A program made the translations under genes and the position numbers. Positions 18,476 to 26,639 of a stretch of DNA of 64,000 nt are shown here, piece by piece. Source of the DNA: Sulfitobacter dubius (GTDB lineage: Bacteria; Pseudomonadota; Alphaproteobacteria; Rhodobacterales; Rhodobacteraceae); assembly GCF_900113435.1 (NCBI RefSeq), contig NZ_FOPG01000003.1, positions 620,001 to 684,000 on the forward strand. Reading direction: 5' to 3'. Position 1 is the first letter of the stretch, and each line of letters begins with the position of its first letter. The notes under the pieces are model-generated. The model did not search any database, was not told where the DNA came from, and saw only the letters and a program-made list of their open reading frames with translations.

Positions 18476-19971
18476 TGCAACGGCTGGCGATGCGGGGCCG
18501 GATGTTGCTGGCTCCAATCGCCGGCGCCATCGCAGCCTTCGGGCAAGCGCCCTATGAACTTCCGCTTTTGCTCTTTGCCGGGCTGGTGGCGGCGTTTTGG
18601 CTGTACCGTGCGCAATCTGGCGGCCCGTTTCGCGCGGCGCTTTTGGGCTGGGGCTTTGGCTTTGGCTATTTCCTGCACGCCCTGCAATGGATCGTGTCGC
18701 CCTTTATGGTCGATGTGGAGCGTCACGGCTGGATGGCGCCCTTTGCGCTGATCCTGCTGGCGGCAGGCATGGCGCTGTTCTCGGGGCTGGCCTTTGGTCT
18801 TGCCCGCTGGATTGCGCCACGGCGCGGGCTGGCCTTAGCGCTGACTTGGGCGGCGGTGGAACTGCTTCGCGCCTATATCTTCACCGGTTTCCCATGGGCC
18901 ATGCCCGCGCAGGCGCTGGTCGGCGTAATGGCCGGGCAGGGTTTGGCATGGGTTGGCCCCTATGCGCTGAACCTCTGGCTGTTTGCGATTGCCGCGATCT
19001 TGCTGCTGCGCGGACCACTCGCCCTGCGCTTGGGGCAAGGGACGCTGGCGCTTTCTACTTTGCTGCTGTTGGTGCTGCCGCCACAGACACCACCTGCGGC
19101 GTTGACCGAGAATGTCGTGCGGCTGGTTCAGCCCAACGCCGCGCAACGGGACAAATGGAATTCCGACACCTTTGAGTTCTATTTCTCGCGGCAGCTTGAG
19201 TATACCGCCGCCACCCCCAAAGACAGGGGGCGTGCACCCGATCTGGTGATCTGGCCCGAAACCGCGATCCCTTGGGCGCTGGATATGGCGGGCAGTGCGC
19301 TGGCTGAGATCGGTGCGGCGTCTGACGTTCCGGTCGTCCTTGGGGTGCAGCGCCGGTCGAACATGCGCTATTTCAATTCGCTGGTGGTGCTGGATGCCAA
19401 TGGCGCTGTTGACCAGCTTTATGATAAACATCACCTCGTGCCCTTTGGCGAATACATGCCCATGGGCGATCTGATGGCGCGTTTCGGGATCCACGGGCTC
19501 GCCGCGCAGGAAGGGAATGGGTATTCCAGCGGGCCGGGCGCAGAGCTTTTGGACCTTGGACCGCTCGGCGCGGGCTTGCCGCTGATCTGCTATGAAGCCG
19601 TCTTTGCCCATGACGTGAACGCAGCCCCGGCGCGGCCCGCGTTCTTGATGCAGGTCACCAATGACGCTTGGTTCGGCAAGGCCGCAGGCCCGCGCCAACA
19701 TCTTGCCCAAGCGCGGATGCGGGCGATTGAGCAGGGGCTGCCGATGGCCCGTGCGGCCAACACAGGCATCTCGGCGATGATCGACCCGCAGGGGCGGGTG
19801 ATCGCGTCACTGGCGCTGAACACCGAAGGGTTCATCGACGCGCCGCTGCCGGCACCATTGCCGCCTACACTCTATAGCGGCAGCGGAGATTTGCCGCTTT
19901 CTGTAATCTTGGCGCTGTGCCTTACGGGGCTTGCCGTGGCCCGCCGCCGCAGCCCCGGGAATGCCGATTGA
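18472..19971 (+). CDS. lnt: Apolipoprotein N-acyltransferase (Lnt)
   Basis: Lnt adds the third acyl chain to the N-terminal cysteine of lipoproteins in the inner membrane. The 499-residue protein has about seven N-terminal membrane helices followed by a periplasmic nitrilase domain. The catalytic triad Glu263 (WPETAIPW), Lys319 (YDKHHLVPFGEYMP) and Cys373 (LICYEAVF) matches the E. coli order. A final helix lies near residue 480. The ATG overlaps the corC stop; a second ATG follows directly, so either may be used. Confidence 0.95.
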   Translation: MMQRLAMRGRMLLAPIAGAIAAFGQAPYELPLLLFAGLVAAFWLYRAQSGGPFRAALLGWGFGFGYFLHALQWIVSPFMVDVERHGWMAPFALILLAAGMALFSGLAFGLARWIAPRRGLALALTWAAVELLRAYIFTGFPWAMPAQALVGVMAGQGLAWVGPYALNLWLFAIAAILLLRGPLALRLGQGTLALSTLLLLVLPPQTPPAALTENVVRLVQPNAAQRDKWNSDTFEFYFSRQLEYTAATPKDRGRAPDLVIWPETAIPWALDMAGSALAEIGAASDVPVVLGVQRRSNMRYFNSLVVLDANGAVDQLYDKHHLVPFGEYMPMGDLMARFGIHGLAAQEGNGYSSGPGAELLDLGPLGAGLPLICYEAVFAHDVNAAPARPAFLMQVTNDAWFGKAAGPRQHLAQARMRAIEQGLPMARAANTGISAMIDPQGRVIASLALNTEGFIDAPLPAPLPPTLYSGSGDLPLSVILALCLTGLAVARRRSPGNAD

Positions 19972-20005
19972 CCATCCACCAGCGGTTGTCTAAGCCATTG
20001 GCAGA

Positions 20006-20051
20006 GCATCACAACGGCTTCCTGACGTGGTGCGTAATTTTTATTGGAGCA
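20006..20051 (+). promoter_or_regulatory. SAM/SAH riboswitch upstream of metK
   Basis: The metK leader matches the SAM/SAH class known from Rhodobacterales. A seven-base stem GCATCAC/GTGGTGC encloses the conserved AACGGCTTCCTGAC loop. After a short linker, TTGGAGCA follows, which pairs back to form the ligand-binding pseudoknot. That last segment also contains the metK ribosome-binding GGAG, so ligand binding should hide it and stop translation when SAM is abundant. Confidence 0.93.
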
Positions 20052-20055
20052 CTAC

Positions 20056-21237
20056 ATGTCCCGTCAGAACTATACTTTCACTTCGGAATCCGTTTCCGAG
20101 GGGCACCCGGATAAGGTCTGCGACCGGATTTCCGATGCCATCCTCGACGCTTTCATCAGCGAGGAACCCGAAGCGCGGGTCGCCGCCGAGACCTTTGCCA
20201 CCACCAACCGCGTCGTGATCGGCGGGGAGGTCGGTCTGGCCAATAAGACCAAGCTTGACGAATATCTTAGCAAGGTCGAAGACATCGCCCGCGCCTGCAT
20301 CAAAGACATCGGTTACGAGCAGGATGAGTTCCACCACGCGACATGTGAGATCACCAATCTGCTGCACCCCCAGTCCGCGCATATCGCCCAAGGGGTTGAT
20401 GCGTCGGACGGCAAGGAAGAGGGCGCAGGCGATCAGGGGATCATGTTCGGTTTTGCCACCGATGAGACGCCCGAGCTGATGCCCGCGCCGATCCACTACG
20501 CCCATGCGATCCTGCGCCGTCTGGCCGAAGTGCGCAAAGACGGGACCGAGCCGACCCTGCGGCCCGACGCCAAGAGCCAGCTTTCGGTGCGTTATGAGAA
20601 CGGCAAACCCGTGGGCGTAACCTCCATTGTCCTCTCGACCCAGCATGAGAGCGAACGCCAGACCAGCGCCGATATCCGCGATATCGTGGAGCCTTACATC
20701 CGCGAAGTGCTGCCCGAGGGCTGGATCGACGCTGACACCGTTTGGCATGTGAACCCCACCGGTGTTTTCGTCATTGGCGGGCCGGATGGCGACGCGGGCC
20801 TCACGGGCCGCAAGATCATCGTCGACACCTATGGCGGGGCCGCTCCGCATGGCGGCGGTGCGTTCTCGGGCAAGGATCCGACCAAGGTGGACCGCTCAGC
20901 CGCTTATGTCGCGCGCTATTTGGCCAAGAACGTTGTGGCGGCGGGGATGGCCAAGAAATGCACCATCCAGCTTAGCTATGCGATTGGGGTGAGCGAGCCG
21001 CTGTCGATCTATTGCGACACCCATGGCACCGGTGACGTACATGACGCGGCGATCGAAAAGGCCATCCGCCAGATCATCGACCTGACCCCGCGTGGCATTC
21101 GCGAGCATCTGCAATTGAACAAACCGATCTACCAGCGCACGGCGGCCTACGGCCACTTTGGCCGCGCGCCCGACGCGGATGGCGGCTTTAGCTGGGAGCG
21201 CCGTGATCTGGCCGATCAGTTGAAGACTGCAGTCTAA
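20056..21237 (+). CDS. metK: S-adenosylmethionine synthetase (MetK)
   Basis: MetK makes SAM from methionine and ATP. The 393-residue enzyme shows [17 protein letters not shown] at the N-terminus, the P-loop-like [16 protein letters not shown], and the DQGIMFG motif ([10 protein letters not shown]), all typical. SAM made here feeds MiaB, TrmB, PmtA and the RNA methyltransferase in this window. The start is the ATG seven bases after GGAG, which is itself part of the riboswitch. It is the last gene of its run and is followed by a strong hairpin. Confidence 0.97.
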   Translation: MSRQNYTFTSESVSEGHPDKVCDRISDAILDAFISEEPEARVAAETFATTNRVVIGGEVGLANKTKLDEYLSKVEDIARACIKDIGYEQDEFHHATCEITNLLHPQSAHIAQGVDASDGKEEGAGDQGIMFGFATDETPELMPAPIHYAHAILRRLAEVRKDGTEPTLRPDAKSQLSVRYENGKPVGVTSIVLSTQHESERQTSADIRDIVEPYIREVLPEGWIDADTVWHVNPTGVFVIGGPDGDAGLTGRKIIVDTYGGAAPHGGGAFSGKDPTKVDRSAAYVARYLAKNVVAAGMAKKCTIQLSYAIGVSEPLSIYCDTHGTGDVHDAAIEKAIRQIIDLTPRGIREHLQLNKPIYQRTAAYGHFGRAPDADGGFSWERRDLADQLKTAV

Positions 21238-21331
21238 AGATACTTGGGGGCGGTTGCGCCCCAGGCCTGTGGGGTGCGTGGTGCATGCAGCCCTCGGCCG
21301 GTCTCCTTAAAGGCATGGTTTTATGGCAAAT

Positions 21332-21361
21332 GAAGCGCCCGAAGATATCTTCGGGCGCTTC
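21332..21361. terminator. Perfect 30-base palindrome after metK
   Basis: GAAGCGCCCGAAGA is followed by TATC and the matching arm TCTTCGGGCGCTTC, making a fully self-complementary 30-base sequence about 95 bases past metK. It would form a very stable stem in RNA. The T-run after it is short (TTGCATT), so it is a probable but not classical intrinsic terminator; it can also end transcripts coming from the facing orphan gene. Confidence 0.7.
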
Positions 21362-21435
21362 TTGCATTAGCGATTAACCTAGTGGAGCAGAGCAGGCTTT
21401 CTCCTCAATTCATCTCAACGCTGATCAAACGTGGG

Positions 21436-21912
21436 CTATTCTTGCGTTGGGGGCCGACCATGGAAGTTAAGATAGAGTCGTTGCATAGACTTGGGTAGTT
21501 GCGGCCAAACACTGGTAGCAAAACTTGGTTTCACTTCCCAAAAGAGGTTCTCAATAAGACTAACTTCAATGCAGTTCTCAACTTCATGGCTACCCGCACG
21601 AAGTTGTCCTTGGAAGTATGTGAAAACCGACGCGATATCGGTGCGTTGTTTTTCATCCACCATCTGATCGTTGATCGTAGCAGCCAAACTTTCGAACCAG
21701 ACATATGCCGTGTCATCATCGACACTGCCCCAGATTTGCAGGTGCTTGGCGTCTGCGGCACGGGTGAGCTTGGGAAATTGCTTTCGAAAGTCGTGGTACA
21801 TTTCCAAAACACTCACAGCCGACCTCATCAGCAATCTGTGTACAGTTACACCGCTGACCTTGGTCCGACCCGAAGCATCGGTCAAGTTACGCACGTCAGG
21901 GTTCTGAAACAT
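21436..21912 (-). CDS. Orphan protein of unknown function, AT-richer than neighbours
   Basis: This is a 158-residue mostly helical protein with no signal peptide. The middle (AYVWFESLAATINDQMVDE) and the acidic helix EVENCIEVSLIENLFWEV recall small DUF7674-type proteins, a resemblance from memory only. Two 60-base lines inside it are 43-45% GC by hand count, clearly below the flanking genes. No good ribosome site precedes the first ATG, and a start 28 codons later is possible. It sits between metK and cmk and may be transferred DNA. Confidence 0.5.
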   Translation of the reverse strand: MFQNPDVRNLTDASGRTKVSGVTVHRLLMRSAVSVLEMYHDFRKQFPKLTRAADAKHLQIWGSVDDDTAYVWFESLAATINDQMVDEKQRTDIASVFTYFQGQLRAGSHEVENCIEVSLIENLFWEVKPSFATSVWPQLPKSMQRLYLNFHGRPPTQE

Positions 21913-21972
21913 CCAACGACATCACGGAATGCAAAGGCTGGCGTTACACCACCCGTATAACCGTGGCCCAGC

Positions 21973-22608
21973 TTACCCCCGGTCGGCCAGCTTGGCCTCA
22001 ACCAAAGCCACCGCGGCGGCGACCGCATCTTCAATAGCCATTTCAGTCGTGTCGATCTGCTTGGCATCATCAGCGGGCTTCAGCGGCGCTTGGTCGCGGC
22101 TCATGTCGCGCATGTCGCGCTGTTTGACGTCGTCCAGAACGGTTTCATAAGTAATCTCAATCCCCTTGCCCGAAAGCTCGGCAAAGCGGCGCTGCGCGCG
22201 CACTTCGGGGCTGGCGGTGATGAAAAGTTTCACCGGCGCATCGGGGCAGATCACCGTGCCGATGTCGCGCCCGTCCAGTACGGCACCGCCTGCGCGGGCG
22301 GCAAAGCTGCGTTGGAAACGCCCGAGGGCGGCCCGCACCGCGGGGATCACCGCCACTTTGCTGGCCTCTTGCGCCACGTCCGGGTTGCGCAGGCTGGGGT
22401 CTTCAAGGTCAACAGGGGCGAGGGTTTGCGCGGCCACTTCGGCGTCCATCCCGGTCAGGGTTTTCGCGGCCACCGCCCGGTACAAAAGCCCGGTGTCGAG
22501 ATGCGCAAAGCCGAAATGCGCAGCGACCGCTTTGGCGACCGTGCCTTTGCCTGCCGCTGCGGGGCCGTCGATGGCAACGGTCATGCCGCCATTGGTACTC
22601 TTCGTCAT
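21973..22608 (-). CDS. cmk: Cytidylate kinase (Cmk)
   Basis: Cmk phosphorylates CMP and dCMP. The 211-residue protein has the P-loop GPAAAGKGT at residues 15-23 and [10 protein letters not shown] next, then the family motifs [21 protein letters not shown] and AQRRFAEL. The ATG follows AAAGGAATGAGCA and overlaps the upstream membrane-protein stop (ATGA). It is the last gene of the aroA operon. Confidence 0.95.
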   Translation of the reverse strand: MTKSTNGGMTVAIDGPAAAGKGTVAKAVAAHFGFAHLDTGLLYRAVAAKTLTGMDAEVAAQTLAPVDLEDPSLRNPDVAQEASKVAVIPAVRAALGRFQRSFAARAGGAVLDGRDIGTVICPDAPVKLFITASPEVRAQRRFAELSGKGIEITYETVLDDVKQRDMRDMSRDQAPLKPADDAKQIDTTEMAIEDAVAAAVALVEAKLADRG

Positions 22609-23108
22609 TGCTCATTCCTTTCGTTGCGCGCCCTGAGGCCAAGCAGCAGGGCTGCTCCGAAACAGGCGGCCAGTATTGTCCATTTTACCTGCGTAAACAG
22701 GCTGGCGGTCGCGACCGCTTGTTCCGTCAGCCGTTCTGGCCCCAGTTCGGCCAGCCGCGCGATCAGCATGTTCTCGGTGTAATCCGCCCCGAGGTAGAGC
22801 GCGACGGCCAGCGTCAGCGCCAGCCGAAGCCCGCCCGCCGACCAACGCCGAAACCACAGTAACAGCGCCAACGCCAAAAGCGCGGGGAAGGCGGTGTCAG
22901 CCAGCCGAAACTGGCCGAGGTAAAGTGCGGTCTGCTCCGGGCTGAGAGCGGCGAGATACGCGCGTACCTCGGCCAGATCATAGCCCCAAAGCCGCCCATC
23001 CAAGACCCCCATGCCCTCCGCGCGCAGGTAGACTTCGGAGAAGCCCGCGAGCGCGGCAAAGGCCAATGTGGCGCAGAGGCTGAGCCAGATGAGCCGGTCG
23101 CCTATCAC
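22605..23108 (-). CDS. Four-helix membrane protein of unknown function
   Basis: This is a 167-residue inner-membrane protein. Hydrophobic segments lie near residues 5-25, 73-88, 95-112 and 140-160. A longer hydrophilic loop after the first helix ([20 protein letters not shown]) is probably periplasmic. I recognise no family. It overlaps aroA upstream and cmk downstream by four bases each, so it is firmly part of that operon, though the partners suggest no role. Confidence 0.7.
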   Translation of the reverse strand: MIGDRLIWLSLCATLAFAALAGFSEVYLRAEGMGVLDGRLWGYDLAEVRAYLAALSPEQTALYLGQFRLADTAFPALLALALLLWFRRWSAGGLRLALTLAVALYLGADYTENMLIARLAELGPERLTEQAVATASLFTQVKWTILAACFGAALLLGLRARNERNEQ

Positions 23109-24457
23109 GCAGGTAGCCGTTCGACCTGCGCCCCCAAGGACGCCATCAACGGTTCGAAAATCGGGAAGGATGTGGCGATCGGCCCGCCGTCATCCACCTG
23201 CACCGGCTGTTGCGCGACCATCCCGAGGATCAGGAATGACATGGCGATGCGGTGGTCGAGATGGCTCTGGCAGGTCGCACCCCCGGGGATATTGCCGTGG
23301 CCCAACCCTTTGACGATCCACCAATCCGGCCCGTCTTCGACCTCAACCCCATTGGCGCGCAGCCCGCTGGCCATGGCCTCGATCCGGTCGCTTTCCTTGA
23401 CGCGCAATTCCTTGACGCCGCGCATCACGGTTTCGCCCGTCGCACAGGCTGCCACGACCGAGAGCACGGGGTATTCGTCGATCATGCTGGCAGCCCGTTC
23501 GGGCGGCACTTCGATGCCTTTGAGGTTTGGTGAGAACTTCGCGCGCAGGTCGGCCACAGGCTCGCCACCCTCGGTGCGTTCGTTTTCGTAGGTCAGGTCC
23601 GCGCCCATCTCGCGCAGGGTGGTGAACAGCCCCGCGCGGGTCGGGTTTAAGCCGATACCCGGCACCAGCACGTCCGAGCCCGGCACGATCAGCGCGGCGC
23701 AAACGGGGAAGGCGGCGGAGGAGGGGTCGCGCGGCACGTCGATGTGCTGCGGCTTCAACTCCGGCTGGCCGGTCAGGGTAATGACGCGGCCTTCGTCCGT
23801 TTCTTCGACCGTGATTTCGGCGCCGAAGCCTGCCAGCATCCGCTCGGTATGGTCGCGGGTGGCTTCGGCCTCGATCACCACGGTCTTGCCGGGGGCATTC
23901 AGCCCGGCCAGCAGCACGGCGGATTTGACCTGTGCGGAAGGGACCGGGACGGTATAGCGCACCGGTACAGGCTCAGCCGCGCCTACCAGCGTCATCGGCA
24001 GACGGCCTCCGGCGCGGCCCACGGATTGCGTGCCGAACAGCGCCAGCGGATCGGTCACCCGCGCCATCGGGCGGCTGTTAAGGCTGGCGTCACCGGTGAA
24101 GGTGACAGAGATCGGGGAGGTTGCCATGGCCCCCATCAGCAGGCGCACGCCGGTGCCGGAATTGCCGCAGTCGATCACGTTGTCAGGCTCAGCAAAGCCG
24201 CCGACGCCGACGCCGTGAACGGAGTAAGAGCCGCCGCCGTGGTCAATCACCTCGGCCCCGAAAGCGCGCATGGCTTTGGCGGTGTCGAGCACGTCTTGGC
24301 CTTCCAAAAGCCCGGTGATCGTGGTCTCGCCCACGGCCATGGCGCCAAGGATCAAGCTACGGTGCGAGATGGATTTATCACCGGGCACCTCGGCAGTGCC
24401 GCTAAGCGGCCCGCAGGCGCGCGATGACATGGGAATGGGGCTGCCGTGACTGGACAT
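23105..24457 (-). CDS. aroA: EPSP synthase (3-phosphoshikimate 1-carboxyvinyltransferase)
   Basis: AroA joins PEP and shikimate-3-phosphate in the shikimate pathway. The 450-residue protein has [14 protein letters not shown] at the N-terminus, [10 protein letters not shown] and [13 protein letters not shown], and closely follows the class II enzymes such as the Agrobacterium CP4 form ([24 protein letters not shown]). The loop here reads GNSGTG, where CP4 has GNAATG, so the residue tied to glyphosate tolerance is glycine. The start ATG follows AGAGGTACCTC; a Met ten codons later is possible. It heads the operon with the membrane protein and cmk. Confidence 0.95.
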   Translation of the reverse strand: MSSHGSPIPMSSRACGPLSGTAEVPGDKSISHRSLILGAMAVGETTITGLLEGQDVLDTAKAMRAFGAEVIDHGGGSYSVHGVGVGGFAEPDNVIDCGNSGTGVRLLMGAMATSPISVTFTGDASLNSRPMARVTDPLALFGTQSVGRAGGRLPMTLVGAAEPVPVRYTVPVPSAQVKSAVLLAGLNAPGKTVVIEAEATRDHTERMLAGFGAEITVEETDEGRVITLTGQPELKPQHIDVPRDPSSAAFPVCAALIVPGSDVLVPGIGLNPTRAGLFTTLREMGADLTYENERTEGGEPVADLRAKFSPNLKGIEVPPERAASMIDEYPVLSVVAACATGETVMRGVKELRVKESDRIEAMASGLRANGVEVEDGPDWWIVKGLGHGNIPGGATCQSHLDHRIAMSFLILGMVAQQPVQVDDGGPIATSFPIFEPLMASLGAQVERLPA

Positions 24458-24563
24458 GAGGTACCTCTGATCTGCTCAAGGTTCCTATTATCGCAGGCGG
24501 GCGGCAGCGTCCATCGCCGCGCGTGCAATGGATGGTAATCAGGGTGGTATCAGGCGGTTGGGC

Positions 24564-25265
24564 TTAGCGTTTTCGGAAGGTTAGGTAATGCGGGGTGCGC
24601 CCTTCGCGCAGTGCCTTCTGCTCATAGCGGGTCGAGAGCCAATCATCCCAAGGCGCACGCCAGTCCTCCGGTCCTTCGGCCAGCCAGTCAAACCCGTGCT
24701 GCGGCACCTGTTCGAGGGTCTGGCGGACGTAGTCTTCGATATCAGTCGCCACGCGGAAGATCGCACCGGGTTTCAAAACGCGGGCCAGAGGCTCCAGATG
24801 CTCGGGCGTGACAAAGCGGCGGCGGTGATGGCGGGTTTTTGGCCAAGGATCGGGGTAGAGCAGGAACGCCCGGTCGATGGAGGCTTCAGGCAGCACGTCG
24901 AACATATCGCGCACGTCACCGGGATGGATGGCAAGGTTATCGACGCCCGCCCGCCGGATTTTGCCCAGCAGCATCGCAACACCGTTGATGTAAGGCTCGC
25001 AGCCGATGATGCCGACATCCGGGTTCTGCCCCGCCTGATGCACCAGATGCTCACCACCACCAAAGCCGATTTCCAGCCAGACCTTGCGCCCGTCAAAGAG
25101 CGTGTCGAGCTCCAGCGGTGTGCGGTCGGGATTGGCGTCCCAATCAACGGCCCCCGGCGACAATGCGTCGAGATCTTCGTCGATATAGGTCTTTTGCGAC
25201 TTCTTCAGGGATTTGCCTTTGAGGCGGCCATAGAAGTTGCGGCGGGGGCGTTCTGTGTCACTCAT
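24564..25265 (-). CDS. trmB: tRNA (guanine-N7-)-methyltransferase (TrmB)
   Basis: TrmB methylates G46 of the tRNA variable loop. The 233-residue class I SAM enzyme shows the SAM loop LEIGFGGGEH near residue 70 and the signature FLLYPDPWPKTRHHRRRFV with catalytic Asp. The C-terminal TRYEQKALREGR binds tRNA. The N-terminus is basic (RRNFYGRLKGKSLKK). It stands apart from aroA by about 100 bases on the same strand and is divergent from the response regulator. Confidence 0.95.
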   Translation of the reverse strand: MSDTERPRRNFYGRLKGKSLKKSQKTYIDEDLDALSPGAVDWDANPDRTPLELDTLFDGRKVWLEIGFGGGEHLVHQAGQNPDVGIIGCEPYINGVAMLLGKIRRAGVDNLAIHPGDVRDMFDVLPEASIDRAFLLYPDPWPKTRHHRRRFVTPEHLEPLARVLKPGAIFRVATDIEDYVRQTLEQVPQHGFDWLAEGPEDWRAPWDDWLSTRYEQKALREGRTPHYLTFRKR

Positions 25266-25393
25266 GGCGGCTCATGTAGCGGCCCGGCTGGCCCTTCGCA
25301 ACAATCCTCTGCATCGGAGCGGTGATTATGGAGCTTAATCAGTTGTTAGCCTTCGTGGGTATAAATCAGGGAGACATAGCAGGGAGGCGTCAG

Positions 25394-26155
25394 ATGAGCG
25401 TGGTCAGAAGTGAAGCGGGTAGCGGCGGAACAGCGGACGGCATGGCGGCGTCAGGCGATGTCGCGCGTATCCTGATCGTGGATGACGACCGGTTCGACCG
25501 GATGCGGATCAAACGGTTCTGCGGCGGGCTTGATTTTTCGACCCTCCTGACAGAGGCAGAGAGCCTTGCCGCCCTTTCCCAACAGTTGGATGAGGGTGAG
25601 TTTGATTTGATCGTGCTCGACTATAACCTGCCAGACGGGGATGGGTTGCGCGGGCTGGAGCTCATAAGAGCGCATCCACAAAACGGCAGTGTCGCGACGG
25701 TGATGGTCACCGGAACAGATCAGGGTGACGTGGCAATCGAAGCGCTGCGTGGCGGCTGTAGTGACTATATCGCCAAAGACGAGCTTTCGCAAAACACCCT
25801 GCGGCGCTCTGCTTTTAACGCTTTGCAGAAAACGGCACTGCGCTTTGGCATCGCCACCCAAGAACAAAAAAGGACTGAGGTTCAAAGTGTCCTGCGGCGT
25901 TTTACCGAAGAATGCGCGCAAGAGATCAAGCCGATGGTCAGTGAGATGATGCGCGATCTGCGCAGGCTTGATCGATCCAACCCAGTGTTGATGGAAGAAG
26001 AACTGGCTAAAGTTGACTACACATTCCTGCAACTTTGGGAGTTTGTGGAAGATTTGGCCAGCTACCAGGGCGGCGAACTGGCCGAGGGTGATCTTACCGA
26101 TCTGCCGAAACCGACGCCGGGGTTGGGCGCCGGATGGGGTGGTGCGGTTGGATGA
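25394..26155 (+). CDS. Response regulator with receiver domain and helical C-terminus
   Basis: This is a 253-residue regulator. A CheY-like receiver (about 24-145) has the acidic pair around Asp30/Asp32, the phosphoacceptor Asp76 in DLIVLDYNLPDGDGL, Thr106 and Lys128. The C-terminal 110 residues (EVQSVLRRFTEECAQEIKPM on) are helical with no DNA-binding or enzymatic motif I know, so it may work by protein contact. The ATG follows GGGAGGCGTCAG. No kinase gene is adjacent; the histidine kinase 10 kb downstream is one possible partner. Confidence 0.82.
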   Translation: MSVVRSEAGSGGTADGMAASGDVARILIVDDDRFDRMRIKRFCGGLDFSTLLTEAESLAALSQQLDEGEFDLIVLDYNLPDGDGLRGLELIRAHPQNGSVATVMVTGTDQGDVAIEALRGGCSDYIAKDELSQNTLRRSAFNALQKTALRFGIATQEQKRTEVQSVLRRFTEECAQEIKPMVSEMMRDLRRLDRSNPVLMEEELAKVDYTFLQLWEFVEDLASYQGGELAEGDLTDLPKPTPGLGAGWGGAVG

Positions 26156-26383
26156 ACGCCGGATTTGAGAGGCTCGCTACTCTGCGCATCCTTGGGTCAT
26201 CCGTTCATTAGCTCCGGGCCGGGTGCCGTGCAGACGGGGCCCAGCGACGCAGGCGGCCGCGCGCCCGTCCATGCTTGGGACTGATTTATAGCGTCATGCG
26301 CCCCCCCCCCTTGCTTCGACGGCCCAACGTCTTCACTTTTCAGGCAGAAGCCCGCATGCCCCCGCCATGAGCATGCTTGGCCC

Positions 26384-26412
26384 TTGCAGGAGCGTCAAAT
26401 TTGCCATATACG
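26384..26412 (+). promoter_or_regulatory. Candidate sigma-70 promoter for rpsA
   Basis: TTGCAG and TATACG are separated by 17 bases, close to the sigma-70 consensus. Transcription from here would give a leader of about 220 bases ahead of rpsA, containing the hairpin that follows. Confidence 0.5.
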
Positions 26413-26459
26413 CGCCCTGTCTAAGGGGCGGTTACAGCTTCGGGCGCGATATAACGGGC

Positions 26460-26490
26460 AGGGTCGGTACCAACCGGCCCTCTTTTGTTT
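26460..26490 (+). terminator. Terminator-like hairpin in the rpsA leader
   Basis: AGGGTCGGT and ACCGGCCCT pair (one G-T pair) around a short loop, followed by CTTTTGTTT. This looks like an intrinsic terminator, but it lies 150 bases upstream of rpsA and downstream of a promoter-like site, so it may act as an attenuator rather than a gene end. Confidence 0.5.
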
Positions 26491-26639
26491 GTGTTCGGCT
26501 GCGGGTTCACCGCTGTGCCTTTGCTTCGGAGTTTCTCCGGCGTAATTTGCACGGTGCCACCACGACGACCAATTGCAACTCCAGACCGGCGGAGACAACC
26601 GCGCGGCCAGAAACATTTGATAAGGATACGAAAAGCTAC

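Larger units (their letters stand above)
26156..26639 (+). other. Intergenic region with rpsA leader, 484 bases
   Basis: This gap holds no convincing gene. It has a run of ten C at 26301-26310, then a promoter-like pair and a hairpin with T-tract ahead of rpsA, listed separately. An open frame runs in phase with rpsA through part of it but shows no S1-like sequence, so it is leader rather than coding. Confidence 0.55.

Noticed and set aside
20044-20055. TTG start for metK four codons upstream
   Set aside because: The TTG is inside the riboswitch segment that contains the ribosome site; the ATG has proper spacing.
26367-26639. N-terminal extension of rpsA
   Set aside because: The added 91 residues show no S1 domain and would include the promoter-like site and hairpin; the family start fits the later ATG.
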